A stretch of 64,000 nt of DNA from Vanessa cardui (GCF_905220365.1 NC_061141.1:1495501-1559500), one strand, 5' to 3'. Shown: positions 41,719 through 52,765, counted from the stretch's first letter. Translations and numbers: made by a program. Notes: generated by a model from the sequence alone, not told the origin.

Positions 41719-42003
41719 TACTTGGTGGTAGGGCTTTGTGCAAGCCCTACCACCAAGGTAGGTACCACCCACTCATCAGATATTCTATCGCTAAATAACA
41801 GTACGCAGTATTGTTGTGTTCCTGTTTGAAGGGTGAGTGAACCAGTGTAACTACAGGCACAAGGGACATAACATCTTAGTTCCCAAGGTTGGTGGCGCAT
41901 TGACGATGTAAGGAATAGTTAATATTTCTTACAGCATCATTGTCTATGGGTGATGGTGACCACTTACCATCAGGTGCTCATCCGCCAACCTATTCCATAA
42001 AAT
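41719..42003 (+). mobile_element. SINE-T, full length with an altered 5' hairpin
   Basis: Both family ends are present (ACTTGGTGGTAGGGCTTTGT; CCAACCTATTCCATAAA). A short segment of the usual text (CATATG) is missing before the tail. The 5' end differs from other copies by a perfect fold-back at 41721-41757. Confidence 0.87.
41721..41757. repeat. Perfect inverted repeat, 16-base arms, 5-base loop, inside SINE-T
   Basis: CTTGGTGGTAGGGCTT and AAGCCCTACCACCAAG flank TGTGC. Other copies read CAAGCCCGCCTGGGTAGG here (59176 copy), so their stem is only GGGCTT/AAGCCC. This copy has the weak stem extended to a perfect one. Confidence 0.95.
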
Positions 42004-42011
42004 AAAACAAT

Positions 42012-42191
42012 ACTTACAACCCACAACTTTGCTCGCGTTTTAGTAGTTGGTCGGTTGGAGTTAGGGCTATAAAAACTGTGCCCTTTCGTTGAGCTCCATA
42101 CCAAATTTCATCAAATTCGGCTTAGAGGTTCTCCTACAAAAGAACCCCAGACATATAGAGTTACTTTCCCATTTATAATATTAGTATAGAT
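42012..42191 (+). mobile_element. CTAGC-1 repeat
   Basis: ACTTACAACCCACAACTTTG, CATACCAAATTTCATCAAAT and ATTTATAATATTAGTATAGA. The first bases are mutated. Confidence 0.6.
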
Positions 42192-42194
42192 AGT

Positions 42195-42480
42195 GTATTT
42201 GTTATAAATATATTGACTAAGGTGAGAAGCTATGTGGAAACCGACTATCATGGTACGGTCATGTTATCCGGGGGACCATGTTGTGGGGAAGATCTTGAGC
42301 AACGTAGATGAATATAGAGGAAGAATACGACCAAAGAAACGATGAATGAATTGTGTGAACGACGATATGCCTGGAATAAATATACCTTGTTAGATGACGT
42401 CATACATAGAAATTGAAGAAGATGGCTGCTGCGTCCCAAAGTAAAATTGTAATAAGGGCAGAAAGATGAAGATAACGATG
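42195..42480 (+). pseudogene. RTE-like LINE C-terminal remnant
   Basis: TGGTACGGTCATGTTATCCG encodes WYGHVI, and GGAAGAATACGACCAAAGAA encodes GRIRPKK, followed by a stop and MNCVNDDM. This is the WYGHV...RGRPKKRW...CV.DDM order of the C-terminus of these LINEs. Stops and frame changes break it. It ends in a GAAGATGAAGATAACGATGA tail next to a SINE-L. Confidence 0.68.
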
Positions 42481-42485
42481 AATAA

Positions 42486-42794
42486 GAGCCGAGATGACCC
42501 TGTGGTTAGAACGCGTGCATCTTAACCGATGATTTCGGGTTCAAACCGGGTTGCTTAATTTGTATAATAATATTATATTATACAAATTAATTATAATAAT
42601 TCATCCCGTGCTCGGCGGTGAAGGAAAACATCGTGAGGAAACCTGCATGTGTCTAATTTCATCGAAATTTTGCCACATGTGCATTCCACCACCCCGCATT
42701 AAAACAGCGTGTTGGAATATGTTCCAAACCCTCTCCTTAATGAGAGAGGAGGCCTTATCTCGGCAGTGGGAAATGTACAAGCTGTTACTTTACT
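42486..42794 (+). mobile_element. SINE-L, full length with an internal fold-back
   Basis: GAGCCGAGATGACCCTGTGG (A box TGACCCTGTGG, one mismatch), GGGTTCAAACCGGG, GGCGGTGAAGGAAAACATCG and CAGTGGGAAATGTACAAGCT. A 36-base perfect inverted repeat sits where other copies read ATTTGTGTTTATAATTCATC. Its own short GCAAGCACC segment is deleted. Confidence 0.85.
42555..42590. repeat. Perfect inverted repeat, 14-base arms, 8-base loop, inside SINE-L
   Basis: TTAATTTGTATAAT (42555-42568) and ATTATACAAATTAA (42577-42590) flank AATATTAT. The sequence then resumes TTATAATAATTCATC, the normal SINE-L text. Confidence 0.93.
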
Positions 42795-43245
42795 TTTTTT
42801 TAATAATGAACTGTTTTACTAAATAAATATTAAGATTTTAAATCTCGGACCTAATTTGCACAAATATTCAAAAGAGGTACAAAGGCCTTTTCGGTTATTA
42901 ATACAAATATATGTAATACAAACAACAAATACAAACGTTGCTTTACAAGAGAGGCTCGTGGTAGAGGCGAAGGCTTCAGATATACACTATAACGAAACAG
43001 TTATGAGTTCTACAAGTTACAAGTTACGTAACTGAGCGAGGATTGAATTAATTGAATTGTATGTGATACTATTGTAAAGCGTATATATGGGGAATAAAAT
43101 AATTACAGTTAAGAGTAGATGATAGTGGATGCACCATGCATGGCAAGTATCGAAAACAATCGAATATTTAACGAAATCGTTTTACAAAATACATTTGATC
43201 CAAAATGATTTTTAATTTTAACTTATATTTAATATATAAGTACAT
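42795..43245. other. No feature recognised
   Basis: AT-rich DNA with no match. Confidence 0.4.
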
Positions 43246-43412
43246 ATAATAAAATTGGAGTGTCTGTTTGTTCCGGCTAATCTCTGGAACGGTTCAACCA
43301 ATTTGAACGGGACTTTCACAGGCAGATAATAGATATACTAAGGAGTAACTTAGGCCACAATAATATTTTTTTTTTAATTCTAACGCGTACAAGGTCGCGG
43401 GCACAGCTAGTA
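43246..43412 (-). mobile_element. CTAGC-2 repeat, internally deleted
   Basis: AAATTGGAGTGTCTGTTTGT, CCGGCTAATCTCTGGAACGG and AACGCGTACAAGGTCGCGGG then CACAGCTAGT. Reverse orientation. Confidence 0.65.
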
Positions 43413-43420
43413 TACTATAA

Positions 43421-43730
43421 ATCAAAATATAGTTTATTCAAGTAGGCTTTTACAAGCACTTTTAAATCGTCATTTAACAAATATGTTAAGAGAAGCTACC
43501 GGCGGTTCGGAAAGTAGATTCTACAGTTTGTTTCAATATTTAAAAATACAGTCATGTTAGTTAATTACAATTATGTTTGTATGTAATATATTCTTCATGG
43601 AAGTGATCAAGTATTAATTCCACGCTTTCTTATCGTCTGCATAATCTTGTATTGAAATATGGCTTCTTTACTGATGCATTTTCTACAAATGATTTTAATT
43701 TATGAAACGGCAAAATTAAAAACGTCTGTA
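43421..43730 (-). mobile_element. LINE-GT 3' end
   Basis: ATAGTTTATTCAAGTAGGCT, AAGCTACCGGCGGTTCGGAA, ATTCCACGCTTTCTTATCGT and TTTATGAAACGGCAAAATTA match 25640-25985 with an internal deletion. Confidence 0.8.
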
Positions 43731-43782
43731 TAATGCACGGAAACTAAGTTGTCATATCTGCAAATGCAGTCTAAATTTCTAA

Positions 43783-43866
43783 CACCCCACAACAATACTG
43801 TTTGTGGAATACCTAAGAAATGGTTGACAACTACCCAGCGAGGCTTAGAAAAAGCCCTACCCATAA
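43783..43866 (-). mobile_element. SINE-T, 5' fragment
   Basis: CCACAACAATACTGTTTGTG, GACAACTACCCAGCGAGGCT and AAGCCCTACCCATAATAAA. Confidence 0.6.
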
Positions 43867-44189
43867 TAAATGTTCGATTAATAAATAACTAATAATTTAC
43901 ACGTGCTGTCAAAAGCAATCATTATTTATTGGCTTTATTACTTTTATTGTTATGAAAGAATATGAGGACAATATTGCACGAGCATTTAATATTGTTATTA
44001 ACATGTATATAGTAGGTTATTATAATTATTATGGTCAATAGTAATCATATATTTATATACTAGAGTTGAAATCTATAGTAATGTAACTGATAATTTTGTT
44101 AAGCCAATATACATAAAACTTATCCCAAAAGATGCTTCTTGTTTCGGAGGTTTTAGTATATCTACTTAATATTAAAATAACTGACTAAC
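43867..44189. other. No feature recognised
   Basis: AT-rich DNA with no match. Confidence 0.4.
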
Positions 44190-44492
44190 TATACTACATA
44201 CAGCCTGCATGTCTAGCAAGATGAAGTTTTGCAAAGGAATTCCTTGTAACACATATGCAAGTGATCCCACAAAACAAATCCAAAATTCATCAACCACTTT
44301 GTGGAACAAGCTTTCGCCGGCGGTTTTTCCAAACCAATACGACATGGGAACCTTCAAGTAAAGAGCATACTCCTTCCTTAAAGGCCGGCAACGCACCTGC
44401 AAGCCCCCTGGTGTTGCAGATGTTGATGGGCGGTGGTAGTCACTTTCCGTCAGATGAGCCTCCTGATCGCTTGCCACCTATCTCATAAAAAA
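44190..44492 (+). mobile_element. LINE-PA 3' fragment
   Basis: CCACTTTGTGGAACAAGCTT, CGCCGGCGGTTTTTCCAAAC, CGGCAACGCACCTGCAAGCC and TCAGATGAGCCTCCTGATCG, then CATAAAAAAAA. The match to 3955-7300 is clear from about 44280. The stretch 44190-44280 is less certain and has a faint echo at about 1170-1230. Confidence 0.82.
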
Positions 44493-44801
44493 AAATCACC
44501 AAAGAGAGTGGACTTCATGATGTAAATTTATATTTGTTCGTCATTCTTTAAAGGTTCTACAATATTGATTTTGAAGGTTATGAAACAATCATCGCTGAAG
44601 GAGCAATATTTAAAATGAATACATCAAGGGTGAAATTGGGGATGAAAGTTCGTACGGAAATTCTTTTTTTATTAATTGAAGAATATGTAAATCAATATTT
44701 ATACATCTGTTTATTAATCTATCACAGAGGGTTAAATTGAGAATTAGCATTTGGAGAGAACAGAGGTAAAACTTCTGGTTTAGAGTGAACAGAGTTATAA
44801 C
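44493..44801. other. No feature recognised
   Basis: No match or supported ORF. Confidence 0.4.
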
Positions 44802-45052
44802 GTCTGGGTAGGTACCACCCACTCATCAGTAAATCTACCGCCAAACAACAGTACCTAGTATTGTTGTGTTGCGGTTTGGGGGGTGAGTAAGCCAGTGTAA
44901 CTACAGGCTCAAGAGACATAGCATCTTAGTTCCCAAGGTTGGTGGCGCATTGACGATGTAAGGAATTGTTAATATTTCTTACAGCGTCACTGTCTATAGG
45001 TGATTGTGACCACTTACCATGGTGGCCCATAGGCTCGTCCGCCAACCTATTA
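44802..45052 (+). mobile_element. SINE-T, lacking the first bases
   Basis: GTCTGGGTAGGTACCACCCA, CAACAGTACCTAGTATTGTT, CCCAAGGTTGGTGGCGCATT and GTCCGCCAACCTATT. The tail CCATAAA is lost. Confidence 0.82.
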
Positions 45053-45258
45053 ATATTATTAAAAAACAAATTAAAGTGTGAGAAATGGTGATTATCAAAA
45101 AGTTTCATCCATTTTAAGTTTAGAATAATATCGAAATACAATTTGTTACAGATAAACGCGAACAACCAATCAGTCTGTATCCAGTTCCAAAGTTTGAGCT
45201 CGGAACTTTTCGATCTCTCGCCTTACAAGCTGTAAAATAGCAAGTCAGACAATCTATA

Positions 45259-45325
45259 CATATAATAAAATTGGAGTGTCTGTTTGTAATATTAAAATAG
45301 TCCCTTTTTACTACTGGGTCTACTG
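45259..45325 (-). mobile_element. CTAGC-2 repeat, 3' part
   Basis: ATAATAAAATTGGAGTGTCT, GTTTGTAATATTAAAATAGT and CCCTTTTTACT match the reverse complement of the 29199 copy's 3' end. A 57-base fold-back follows. Confidence 0.6.
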
Positions 45326-45326
45326 G

Positions 45327-45383
45327 AGACAGACGGACAAACATGACGAAACTACAAGTTTCGTCATGTTTGTCCGTCTGTCT
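45327..45383. repeat. Perfect inverted repeat, 26-base arms, 5-base loop
   Basis: The left arm starts AGACAGACGGACAAACATGA (45327-45352) and the right arm is its exact reverse complement (45358-45383). The loop is TACAA. The outer ends are of AGACAGAC type. Confidence 0.95.
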
Positions 45384-45499
45384 GTCCTGGCTCGTTCTCC
45401 GCCGTTTCTGCACCGATAGCCACGCAAAATTGGTGGAGAGATGTATACTAATAATCCAAAAATTGATTATTAAAATTATCGAAAAGTAATAAGTTTTTA

Positions 45500-46002
45500 C
45501 CACCCCTCAGCGACAATACATCGAAAAATTAATTCGAAAAAAAAATTTCGACTTACCCCATCGTGTGGGGTATCGTTAAAATGTGTCTTTAAATACAACA
45601 AAAATTGCCTTGAAACCATGTGGATCAAACCCCCAGTCTCGAGATATACTAATTATTATATATATATACTTAACTTTTGAAATACTATTACAATAATTAT
45701 GGAAAAATGTGCTGTGTACCTCCAAGTAAGTACTTTCAACGAAAACTATAGCGGATTCTGTAGGTATCATACATAGTTATTTTTATACTCGACCAACTTA
45801 TGACGTGCATTTGCCCTAACTAAATGGTAATGTATGGAAATAACTACCTACAAACTATGAAAATAAGTAGGAATGTTACATACTTACATACAGAAGTGGG
45901 CCAGGGTAAAAATAGAGATTGCTAAATTTCCATCTTATGGCCCATCTTATGGCTACGGAACCCTTTCATGTGCGTGTCCGACACGCTCTTGGCCGGTTTT
46001 TT
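45500..46002 (-). mobile_element. Widespread insect repeat ending CGGCCAAGAGCG, longer copy
   Basis: The minus-strand start is AAACCGGCCAAGAGCGTGTC, then GACACGCACATGAAAGGGTT. Far inside, ACCCCATCGTGTGGGGTATC lies on the plus strand at 45558. Related to 22569-22738 but longer. Extent is estimated from these landmarks. The long minus-strand interior has no ORF. Confidence 0.55.
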
Positions 46003-46059
46003 AATAAATGCATGTGCATACACGGTACATATACCAAAATAACATTTTTTACAATTTTT

Positions 46060-46229
46060 GCCTGCATGTCTGTCAGTTTTTTCCCGCTAATCTCTGGAAC
46101 GGATGGACAAATTTTGACGGGACTATCACTGGCAGATAGCTGATATAATAAAGAGTTACTTAGGTTATAATAATTGTTTTTTTTTTTTGTTAAATTCAAA
46201 CGCATACAAGGTCGCGGGCACAGCTGGCA
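46060..46229 (-). mobile_element. CTAGC-2 repeat
   Basis: CCCGCTAATCTCTGGAACGG, TTTTGACGGGACTATCACTG and ACGCATACAAGGTCGCGGGC then ACAGCTGG. Confidence 0.68.
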
Positions 46230-46537
46230 TTACATAAAATATCTACATGATACAAGATATGTATCGAGAAAATACAGCTAAATCATTTTCTATTCGATAT
46301 TCTATACCTTCTTTGCAATATTTCGTAAAATATCTTAATCAAAAGATCTCGCAAATGACATCAACATTTCAAGTCACTATAGAAGAGACAGTTCGAATCG
46401 GTCGGAGTTAACATATAACTCATCGGAGTCTTATGTTGATGGGATAAGACTCAAAATCGCTCTAAAGTTTCATGTTTGCCTCGTACGATATTCTGGTGTG
46501 CGGTGTTAGTTTAAGCGGTTTATGAAATCAAAAATAC
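46230..46537. other. No feature recognised
   Basis: No match seen. Confidence 0.4.
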
Positions 46538-46846
46538 AATAACAACTACAACAGCCTTTAAATTAATCATTGCTGGGCTAAGGATACCTCCCTCTTTGAG
46601 GAGAATGTTAGAAACATATTCCACCACGCACCCGCATTGGAACAGCGTGATGGAATACACATTTGGCAGAATTTCTATGAAATTAAACGCATGCAGGTTG
46701 CCTCAAGATGGTTTCCTTCACCGCCGAGCACGAGATGAATTATAAACACAAATTAAGCATATGATTATTCAGTGGTGCTTGCCTGGGTTTGAACCCGAAA
46801 TCATCGTTTAATATGCCCGCGTTCTAACCACTGGGCCATATCGGCT
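46538..46846 (-). mobile_element. SINE-L, nearly full length
   Basis: AACAACTACAACAGCCTTTA, CACCGCCGAGCACGAGATGA, GGGTTTGAACCCGAAATCAT and CTAACCACTGGGCCATATCG. An insertion-like repeat of the CCACGC-CCGCATTGGAACAG segment lies in the middle. Confidence 0.82.
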
Positions 46847-48414
46847 CTTATCAAAAATATGATATCTAAAATTTATTCTGAAACAATTTACAATAGTGAT
46901 AATTAGAACCACCACTTTTCTGACGTCATAGTGCTCATGCATACATATATGTGCAAATACGCCTGTATCTTGTATTGCCTCAGTCATGTCCTTTAATATG
47001 GCGGAAAATTCACACGACTGGATAGTTCCATCGTGGGCTCAGTCTTTTTCAACTGAGACTTCCTTTACAGAAAACCCTTATAATTTAAGAAGTATAGGGT
47101 CAACTGTATTACTCTTAGTATTGCCTGAATATTCAAATTCGCTGGGTATCACCGACCCAACATATATTATATGAAAACATCGATACCATATATTTTTATG
47201 CATGGATAGAGTTGAACTTCATTACTTTGTCAATTATTTTTAAATAAAATAACTAAAAAGTTCATCTGAAATATCTATACGCTAATTCAACTTTTGTAGG
47301 AAAATAAATAAACCACACTGGACGGCAAATTTAAGGTAATATCATTGGTTGAGAGCTCGATTAACCTATGATATTCATTATGGATACACAAAAAATTGCA
47401 TTTTGAACGTCTATAAATCTTTTATTCGAATTTTGCAATAGTGTAGTATGATAGATAAATAGAGATATATTTATCATGAACTCTTAGAAAAAGTAAAACA
47501 AATGAAATACGTAAATTTAAGGCTTATCTTTTTTCCTACTGCCATTGGAAAAGGCTACAAAATCCACCTGCATAGTAGCTTTTTTAAGAAATTCACGGCA
47601 ATTCGCATTATCTATGTAGCTCTATACTTATGCTGTCTCAATTTGTATTATATAGGTGTACAGACATGAAAAAACACAATTAAGTTAACTTATTTTATAT
47701 ATGCGTTAAATTATATTACTTTACGCAGGATTTTTTAATAAAATATTTTATAACAATGTAACCCGCTCACACTGCAGACGAACCAGGCGTAAATGACACC
47801 ATCTTGCAACGGAAATTATCAGCTATACGGCAAATGGTTTAGATACCCTTATCTCCGTACCGCAAACTACCTCGACTTCATTTCTTGATTTCAGATAGTC
47901 CATAGTCATTACTGTTATGATCTTGAGCGGGTTAGTTCGATATCGGTTCAAGTTTAGCTTTCGACTAGGCTCAGCTTAATAGAAATCCATTTGACATATG
48001 TAGCCTATGCAAATAGGGAATCTTGACGATTCAAGAATCGTTTTATTCGTAGCGTAGTACATAATGGGATTAAGTAAGGTTTTTTTCAGGCTGATGTTTG
48101 CTTCAGCGAGAGTAAACACTTTTTGATAAATTGACTACAGAGAATATAAATCGATCTTTATCTTGCTGAAGAGGGATTTTATAGGATAACATCACCATAT
48201 GCATAATATAAAATGTATTCATTATATTATTTTTCAGACATTGTAACATACACGCATAAAACTAAGCAGATATTGTATTATATCATAAAAAATGTATATT
48301 TAAAGTTACCGGTTAAATAGGAGACAGGTTGTTTGATATAGGACCTAGCAGACTTTAAGATTATATAGGGAATACGACGTACCTACATGCTAGTTCAATT
48401 AAAATTGAACGCGT
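46847..48414. other. No feature recognised
   Basis: The longest unannotated stretch (about 1.6 kb). A 62-codon frame at 46986-47174 and a GC-richer patch at 47760-47870 show nothing I can name. Confidence 0.35.
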
Positions 48415-48688
48415 GCATCTTAACCGATGATTTCGGGTTCAAACCCAGGCAAGCACCACTATATATATGGGATTGATTTGTGTTTATAATTCATCTTGTG
48501 CTCGACTGTGAAGGAAAACATCGCGAGGAAGCCTGCATGTGTCTAATTTCATTAAAATCCTGCCACACATGCATTCCACCAAGTCGCATTGGAACATCGC
48601 GGTGAAATATGTTCCAAGCTCTCTCCATAACGGGCACGGAGTCCATTAGCCCAGCAGTGGGAAATTTACAGGCTGTTACTTTACTTTA
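48415..48688 (+). mobile_element. SINE-L, missing the first 25 bases
   Basis: GAACGCGTGCATCTTAACCG, GGGTTCAAACCCAGGCAAGC, GAAGGAAAACATCGCGAGGA and CCCAGCAGTGGGAAATTTAC. The A box is absent. Confidence 0.83.
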
Positions 48689-49039
48689 CATATAAAAATA
48701 ATAATATTAAACGATTCATATCGTTGGAAAAATAATAAATATCTCTTTTAGTTTCTGTTTCTTTCGGAATCTATGAAATATTGTGATAAATATACAATCT
48801 TTATTCCAAACGACTTGATTTTGACTATAAACGATTCACACTGGTCCCAACTCATATGTAAATAAGGCCAGTTGTAACGAAAACCTCAAACAGCACATAC
48901 TTGGCTCTTATTTCTTTCTTCAATTTGTAATTGAAATCTTGAGTGAAGTAATAGTAAATTATAAGAAAAAGTAATTTTAGCCTTTTTTTCTCGCTGGAAA
49001 CACGCGTTACGTATTTCCCCCGTGTGATTGAAGTAGGTA
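48689..49039. other. No feature recognised
   Basis: No match seen. Confidence 0.4.
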
Positions 49040-49400
49040 TGGTAGGTATAATATACTTTCACAAGCGTTGTAAATGAATGATCGAGCTGTTTTCATTGAA
49101 TCATTGCTACCTAGTAGCAAGTTGTACGAGTATTACTAACTATCATTGTATTATATTTTTCAAATCACTATTTTTTATTATTCTCGCTGGAAAAACGTGT
49201 TATTCGCTTCCCCCACGATGGATATGGGGGGGGAGAATGTGGGACTCCCCGATAGTCTGGACGCCGAGTGCGCCCAGATACACCGAAATACCCACTAAAA
49301 AACCAGCGGTATCCCTTCCGTCTTTTCGATGGCCGCCACGGGATTGCTTTCGCATGCTACCGTGACGCCCTGACGGTCGCCCGGAGGCTTAACAATAAGG
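49040..49400 (+). repeat. Unassigned repeat X, plus copy
   Basis: CACAAGCGTTGTAAATGAAT, GATCGAGCTGTTTTCATTGA, CTAGTAGCAAGTTGTACGAG, CCACTAAAAAACCAGCGGTA and CTTTCGCATGCTACCGTGAC match, inverted, 57240-57650. The GC-rich part (49210-49385) looks like old coding sequence, but the two copies disagree in frame. Confidence 0.6.
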
Positions 49401-50219
49401 TATACATTGCTTAAAAAATATTATACAAAAATATGATTTTACTTCAGAAAGATTTAACAAGAACACCTTAAAAATTTTCAACATAATAGACGATGTTATT
49501 CAGACGTTATATAAATTTAGAATTATAAATTGGCTACAACAATTTTAAACAAAGATTTTGATATAATCAATAACTATTCGAGGTACTTGAAACTTATGTA
49601 CTTCAATATTCAAGTGTAGCTTCAAGTTTTATTATTTTATTATAAGGTCAATTTGAATTGACCTATTGGTTCAATTCTAGACAAGCATTATTGAGTTTTC
49701 AAGTTTTCCAATTCAGCATAATTAGTGATTACAATATATTTCGTGCTCGGTTGGAAGAAAACATCCTGAGCAAACCTGTTTGTATGATCAACTAACTGAT
49801 GTAAGAAGGTCTGAACCAGCTCCTCTAAAAGGAGAGGAGGTTTCAGCCCTGGAACTTGCATATACCTTTATATCTTTCCTATATATAGAAACAGTGTATT
49901 CAAATATTATATTTCTATTTCTTTCTTCTTCTTTGAGTTTGTCTGACTAGAGAAAATTGACAGTTACTTTTTTTGTTTAAAAAAGATTAATGATTATTTT
50001 AATCTGATAAACATTATATTTATCACTGAATAACAATAGGCTGTAATAAATCAAGGCCAATTTGGTAGATGACTTAACATTTCCATTAACGCGTTTTTAT
50101 TTTCTCTTTTGTGGTTAGCTAATTCGTTTGTATCTGCGGCGTTATGTTCATATTATGAGGGTCTGAAGGTATGGCACATTATAATTAAGATTTAATTTCT
50201 ATACATTAAAATTGCGCAT
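49401..50219. other. No gene recognised; SINE-L scrap at 49737-49862
   Basis: TTTCGTGCTCGGTTGGAAGA, CATCCTGAGCAAACCTGTTT and AAGGAGAGGAGGTTTCAGCC belong to a plus-strand SINE-L with head and middle missing. The rest is unmatched. Confidence 0.5.
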
Positions 50220-50326
50220 TTACAGTACTGGGCTAAGGCCTCATGTCCCTTTGAGGAGAAGATTTGGAGCTTATTTCACATCACTGCTCCAATCCTCATT
50301 GGTGGATACACAGGGCCATCTCAGCA
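50220..50326 (-). mobile_element. SINE-L, large internal deletion
   Basis: TACTGGGCTAAGGCCTCATG, TCCAATCCTCATTGGTGGAT and ACACAGGGCCATCTCAGC. The body between is gone. Confidence 0.6.
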
Positions 50327-50392
50327 TGGCACATTTAATTGATCTTAATTTAAGTTAATCCGATTATTTTTAACAACTGATATGTCATAAAT

Positions 50393-50623
50393 AAATATTA
50401 GATAACTTCACACACATTACTCTGATCCCAATGTAAGTAGCTAAAGCACTTGTGTTATGGAAAATCAGAAGTAACGACGAGTGGTACACAAATACCCACA
50501 GCCAAGACAACATAGAAAACTAATGATTTTTTTCTAAAACAACGTAGCCGGGAATCGAACCTAAGACCTCGGAGTGGCGTGCCTATGAAAACTGGTGTAC
50601 ACACCACTCGACCACGGAGGTCG
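50393..50623 (-). mobile_element. SINE-G, full length
   Basis: CATTACTCTGATCCCAATGT, GAAAATCAGAAGTAACGACG, CGGGAATCGAACCTAAGACC and CACCACTCGACCACGGAGGT. The A box on the minus strand is TGGTCGAGTGG, exact. Confidence 0.85.
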
Positions 50624-51044
50624 TTATCCTCAAGTCAATCCCTACATTTTGTACGATAGTTGAATAGATTTAAATAATAGGTAAAACTTTTTTTTCTAAT
50701 GTTAAAATTATACAATAACTCAAATTGCCACGAAATACCGTTCTCAGCATAAAAAAAGCATTTATAACTTGGTAAATATATATTTGAATGGTCGTCCGGT
50801 TTATAAAGGTCAGCTGGTAAATTGCTGAACATAATTACAAAAGTACCGTTTAAACTGAACAATTGAAGCACAATTCTATTGTCTCCGTCACGCTGTTGGG
50901 ATATCTATTTGAAAGAGATTGCTCTCATTGTGTGACAAATAGCTGATCACTTTAAGCAAATTATGGAGTCTTTGATTGGGTATAATTATGGCAGACCTTG
51001 TCCTATTAGTCAGATGTCGACATTCTGAATTCAAAATAAAAAAC
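50624..51044. other. No feature recognised
   Basis: A 78-codon minus frame at 50635-50871 has no domain I recognise. Confidence 0.38.
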
Positions 51045-51210
51045 CTAAATCAAAGTCAAAATCTTACTCATGTAGGCCTTTACATGCATTTTTTTATCTT
51101 CATTTAACAAATTTATTAAGTGAAGCTGGTGGTAGCTTATCTTCGGAAAGTAGATTGTATGGAGAAGGACCGGCAAGAATTCAATAGTTACTCTTCTTCA
51201 ACATTTAAAC
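51045..51210 (-). mobile_element. LINE-GT 3' tail, decayed
   Basis: ATCAAAGTCAAAATCTTACT, GGAAAGTAGATTGTATGGAG and AGGACCGGCAAGAATTCAAT, with a small rearrangement at CTGGTGGTAGCTTATCTTCG. Confidence 0.7.
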
Positions 51211-52320
51211 CCCAGGTCGGCCCATTAAAAAGATATTGAGTATTTCTTTCGAAGAATAATCTGTAACATCTGTATCTTGGAAAGCACGTAAAGTTTCGAT
51301 GGATGATTAAGATGGAATTTGATGTAAAGATAGTAGGAGTTACTTATTTTATTCACCCCTTGAGGGGGCAGAAAACTGCAAATTTAGCTGTGTATTGTGA
51401 GTGAAATATAGTTACACAATAATTAAAACAAAAGCTAAAAATAATGCTCAAGAAAGGCCCACGTTCACCCATAATCAGATTCAATTTCGGTCGTATAAGA
51501 ACGGCGCAAGGAAGAAGGGCAATTTGTCCAGAAGTGTATCAATTAAGTACTTTGTGTAGTTAGCCACTTAACGCTAAGAAAAGTTTATTATAAATTTTAT
51601 TGTTTCTCTTAATAGATTCACTTTATACCCAAATCACGTTTCTTCTGTTATTTTAGGTTCCTTAAGGGCCTTGTAACATTAAAGAAAGTTTATTTAGGAT
51701 GCGAATTTATTACTAGCGCGGATTTTATGAAGATTGTACGCTTTGTAAGTGGAATCCCTAACGGGCATTCGTTACGTAGTGCTATGAACCCCGATTAACT
51801 TTATTTATTTAATAAAATTAATTTAAAATAAGTAGTAAGAAATCTATAAAAAAATAAAGTCTTTATTTTTTAATTTATATCTACACATACATGTACATAA
51901 CCATATATTGGGTGTCAGTGTTTTGTAGGTTGTTTCTAATTCAACATTTTATGTATACATAGTATTTACATATATTATTATATAATAAAAGCGTTATCCG
52001 ATTAATTAACTATAGTTTATTATGGAACGATAGCTACTCATAGGTTTCGAATTTCCTACAAAATCTTTCGAATAGGCCCGAATTTGTTTGTGCCGTTGTT
52101 ATCACATTATTTACAATTGTTTTGTTATTTTAATGTGACTGCATTTTATTGCCAGATAAATTAACGAGTATGGGGGCAGGATAAATTTTGCAACGTGAAT
52201 TTGGACACAATTAATTGTATGCTAAAAATGACTTTCAAACACCAAGATTTAAATAACCTATGCTTTATTGTAAAGCATTCTCAAATATTTTTTGTACATT
52301 TTTAAAATAGATTATTATTA
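51211..52320. other. No feature recognised
   Basis: About 1.1 kb, AT-rich, without match or supported ORF. Confidence 0.38.
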
Positions 52321-52607
52321 TTTTTTTATGGTATAAGTTGGCGGACGAGCATATGGGCCACCTGATGGTAAGTGTTCACCATCACCCAATGACAATGACG
52401 CTGTAAGAAATATTAACTATTCCTTACATTCTCAATGTGCCACCAACCTTGGGAACTAAGATGTTATGACCCTTGTGCCTGTAGTTACACTGCTCACTCA
52501 CCCTTCAAACCGGAACGCAACAATACTGAGTACTGTTATTTGGCGGTAGAATAACTGATGAGTGGTTGGTACCTACCCAGACGGGCTTGCACAAAGCCCT
52601 ACCACCA
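52321..52607 (-). mobile_element. SINE-T, full length
   Basis: TTTTTTTATGGTATAAGTTG, CACCTGATGGTAAGTGTTCA, CCACCAACCTTGGGAACTAA and CTTGCACAAAGCCCTACCAC. Both ends are present. Confidence 0.87.
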
Positions 52608-52659
52608 AATAAATTAATTATGTACATGAATATTATATCTTTATTAACATACCCAACAT

Positions 52660-52765
52660 ACATTTCATCATCATTATCATTATCACCATCAGCCTGAGTT
52701 TGTCCACTACTGAACATAAGCCTCTCCAAATGCACGCCATTGTGGTCTTTCTCAAACATACATTT
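52660..52765 (-). pseudogene. RTE-like LINE terminus, decayed
   Basis: ATCATCATTATCATTATCAC and GTCCACTACTGAACATAAGC, reverse complement LERLMFSSG where related copies have LGEAYVQQW (frame shifted). Same family as 40249-40410. Confidence 0.6.
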
